Source: Candidatus Zixiibacteriota bacterium
GTDB taxonomy: Bacteria > Zixibacteria > MSB-5A5 > UM-FILTER-46-8
Length of the DNA: 33,130 nucleotides
Direction of reading: 5' to 3'
Assembly: GCA_014730175.1 (NCBI GenBank)
Contig: WJIR01000105.1
Location: 1 to 33,130 of the forward strand
Shown here: positions 32,991 through 33,130 of the stretch, piece after piece
How the letters are laid out: the number at the start of each line of letters is the position of its first letter
How positions within the stretch are numbered: position 1 is the stretch's first letter
The notes under the pieces: generated by a model
What the model was told of the DNA's origin: nothing
Seen by the model: the letters and a program-made list of their open reading frames with translations, nothing else
The model's database searches: none
Program-made: the position numbers and the translations under genes

Positions 32991-33034
32991 GTCGGGTTCC
33001 GGTATTCGGCGATAGCCGAATGGAGAAACCCGAC
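32991..33034. repeat. Compound long hairpin
   Basis: Outer stem GTCGGGTT (32991-32998) with AACCCGAC (33027-33034). Inner stem ATTCGGC (33004-33010) with GCCGAAT (33015-33021) and a GATA loop. The two stems stack with a small internal bulge. Followed by ACACGTTTTACT, it could also terminate plus-strand transcription; no plus-strand gene precedes it. It may be a second dispersed hairpin family; only one copy is in the window. Confidence 0.6.
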
Positions 33035-33089
33035 ACGTTTTACTGTGTGGTATTCTCTATTTATAAAATCATTTTTCCTTTACATTTTT

Positions 33090-33114
33090 CCCTCTCCCAT
33101 TCAGTGGGAGAGGG
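33090..33114. repeat. Inverted repeat, 10-bp stem
   Basis: CCCTCTCCCA (33090-33099) and TGGGAGAGGG (33105-33114) flank TTCAG. No T-run follows on either strand. Sequences of this kind occur as dispersed repeats in many bacteria. Confidence 0.6.
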
Positions 33115-33130
33115 TGGATTCATCCCGCGG

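Overview
The window looks like chromosomal DNA of an uncultured member of the Fibrobacteres-Chlorobi-Bacteroidetes (FCB) group, perhaps near Zixibacteria or KSB1-type lineages. The evidence is: four proteins ending in a type IX / Por-type sorting tail after a YPNPFNA-like linker; a tRNA gene without an encoded CCA; fast-evolving secreted proteins; and metabolic genes typical of anaerobic FCB genomes (NfnAB-like flavoprotein pair, acetate kinase, MoeA-like protein). The placement rests on recalled family knowledge, not a search.

Left third (1-8620). After the tail of a sorted protein and its terminator, an orphan PAS-GAF-LuxR regulator precedes a run of five plus-strand genes, all with signal peptides. 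They encode a secreted beta-rich protein, a 556-residue tandem Ig/chaperone-like protein, a second secreted protein related to the first, an orphan secretin with a helical-repeat N-terminus, and a small Ig-like protein with a sorting tail. A structured leader precedes the run and a strong terminator ends it. No inner-membrane platform, ATPase, pilin peptidase or usher accompanies the secretin. This is the best candidate for an undescribed system: pilin-like subunits plus a chaperone-like protein exported or assembled through a secretin.

8620-9200. An intact tRNA-Asn(GTT) is flanked by two broken tRNA-like copies and a GIY-YIG nuclease gene. A 40-bp direct repeat and a 32-bp repeat containing a GC-rich palindrome give the locus the look of a small mobile or homing-type module.

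9421-14590. Glucose-6-phosphate isomerase, then a PC4-like ssDNA-binding protein, a C45 Ntn-hydrolase and a DUF169 protein in a likely operon, then an unknown lipoprotein that may be translated from a leaderless mRNA.

14674-25320. Two large minus-strand paralogues each carry seven propeller-type repeats, an Ig-like region and a sorting tail. They are followed by a MoeA-like gene with altered signature motifs, the NfnB/NfnA pair and acetate kinase.

25320-27261 (plus). A two-receiver response regulator, a SAM methyltransferase and an ECF-transporter S component.

27354-32692 (minus). A tightly packed operon read right to left: purB, psd, pssA, purS, purQ, DUF4321, tatA, a hypothetical gene and DUF502. 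It joins purine synthesis to phosphatidylethanolamine synthesis, with several stop/start overlaps.

Three intergenic regions (14674-14831, 24913-25073, 32759-32916) hold copies of a previously unremarked repeat of about 158 bp with terminal inverted repeats and internal hairpins. It resembles a MITE.
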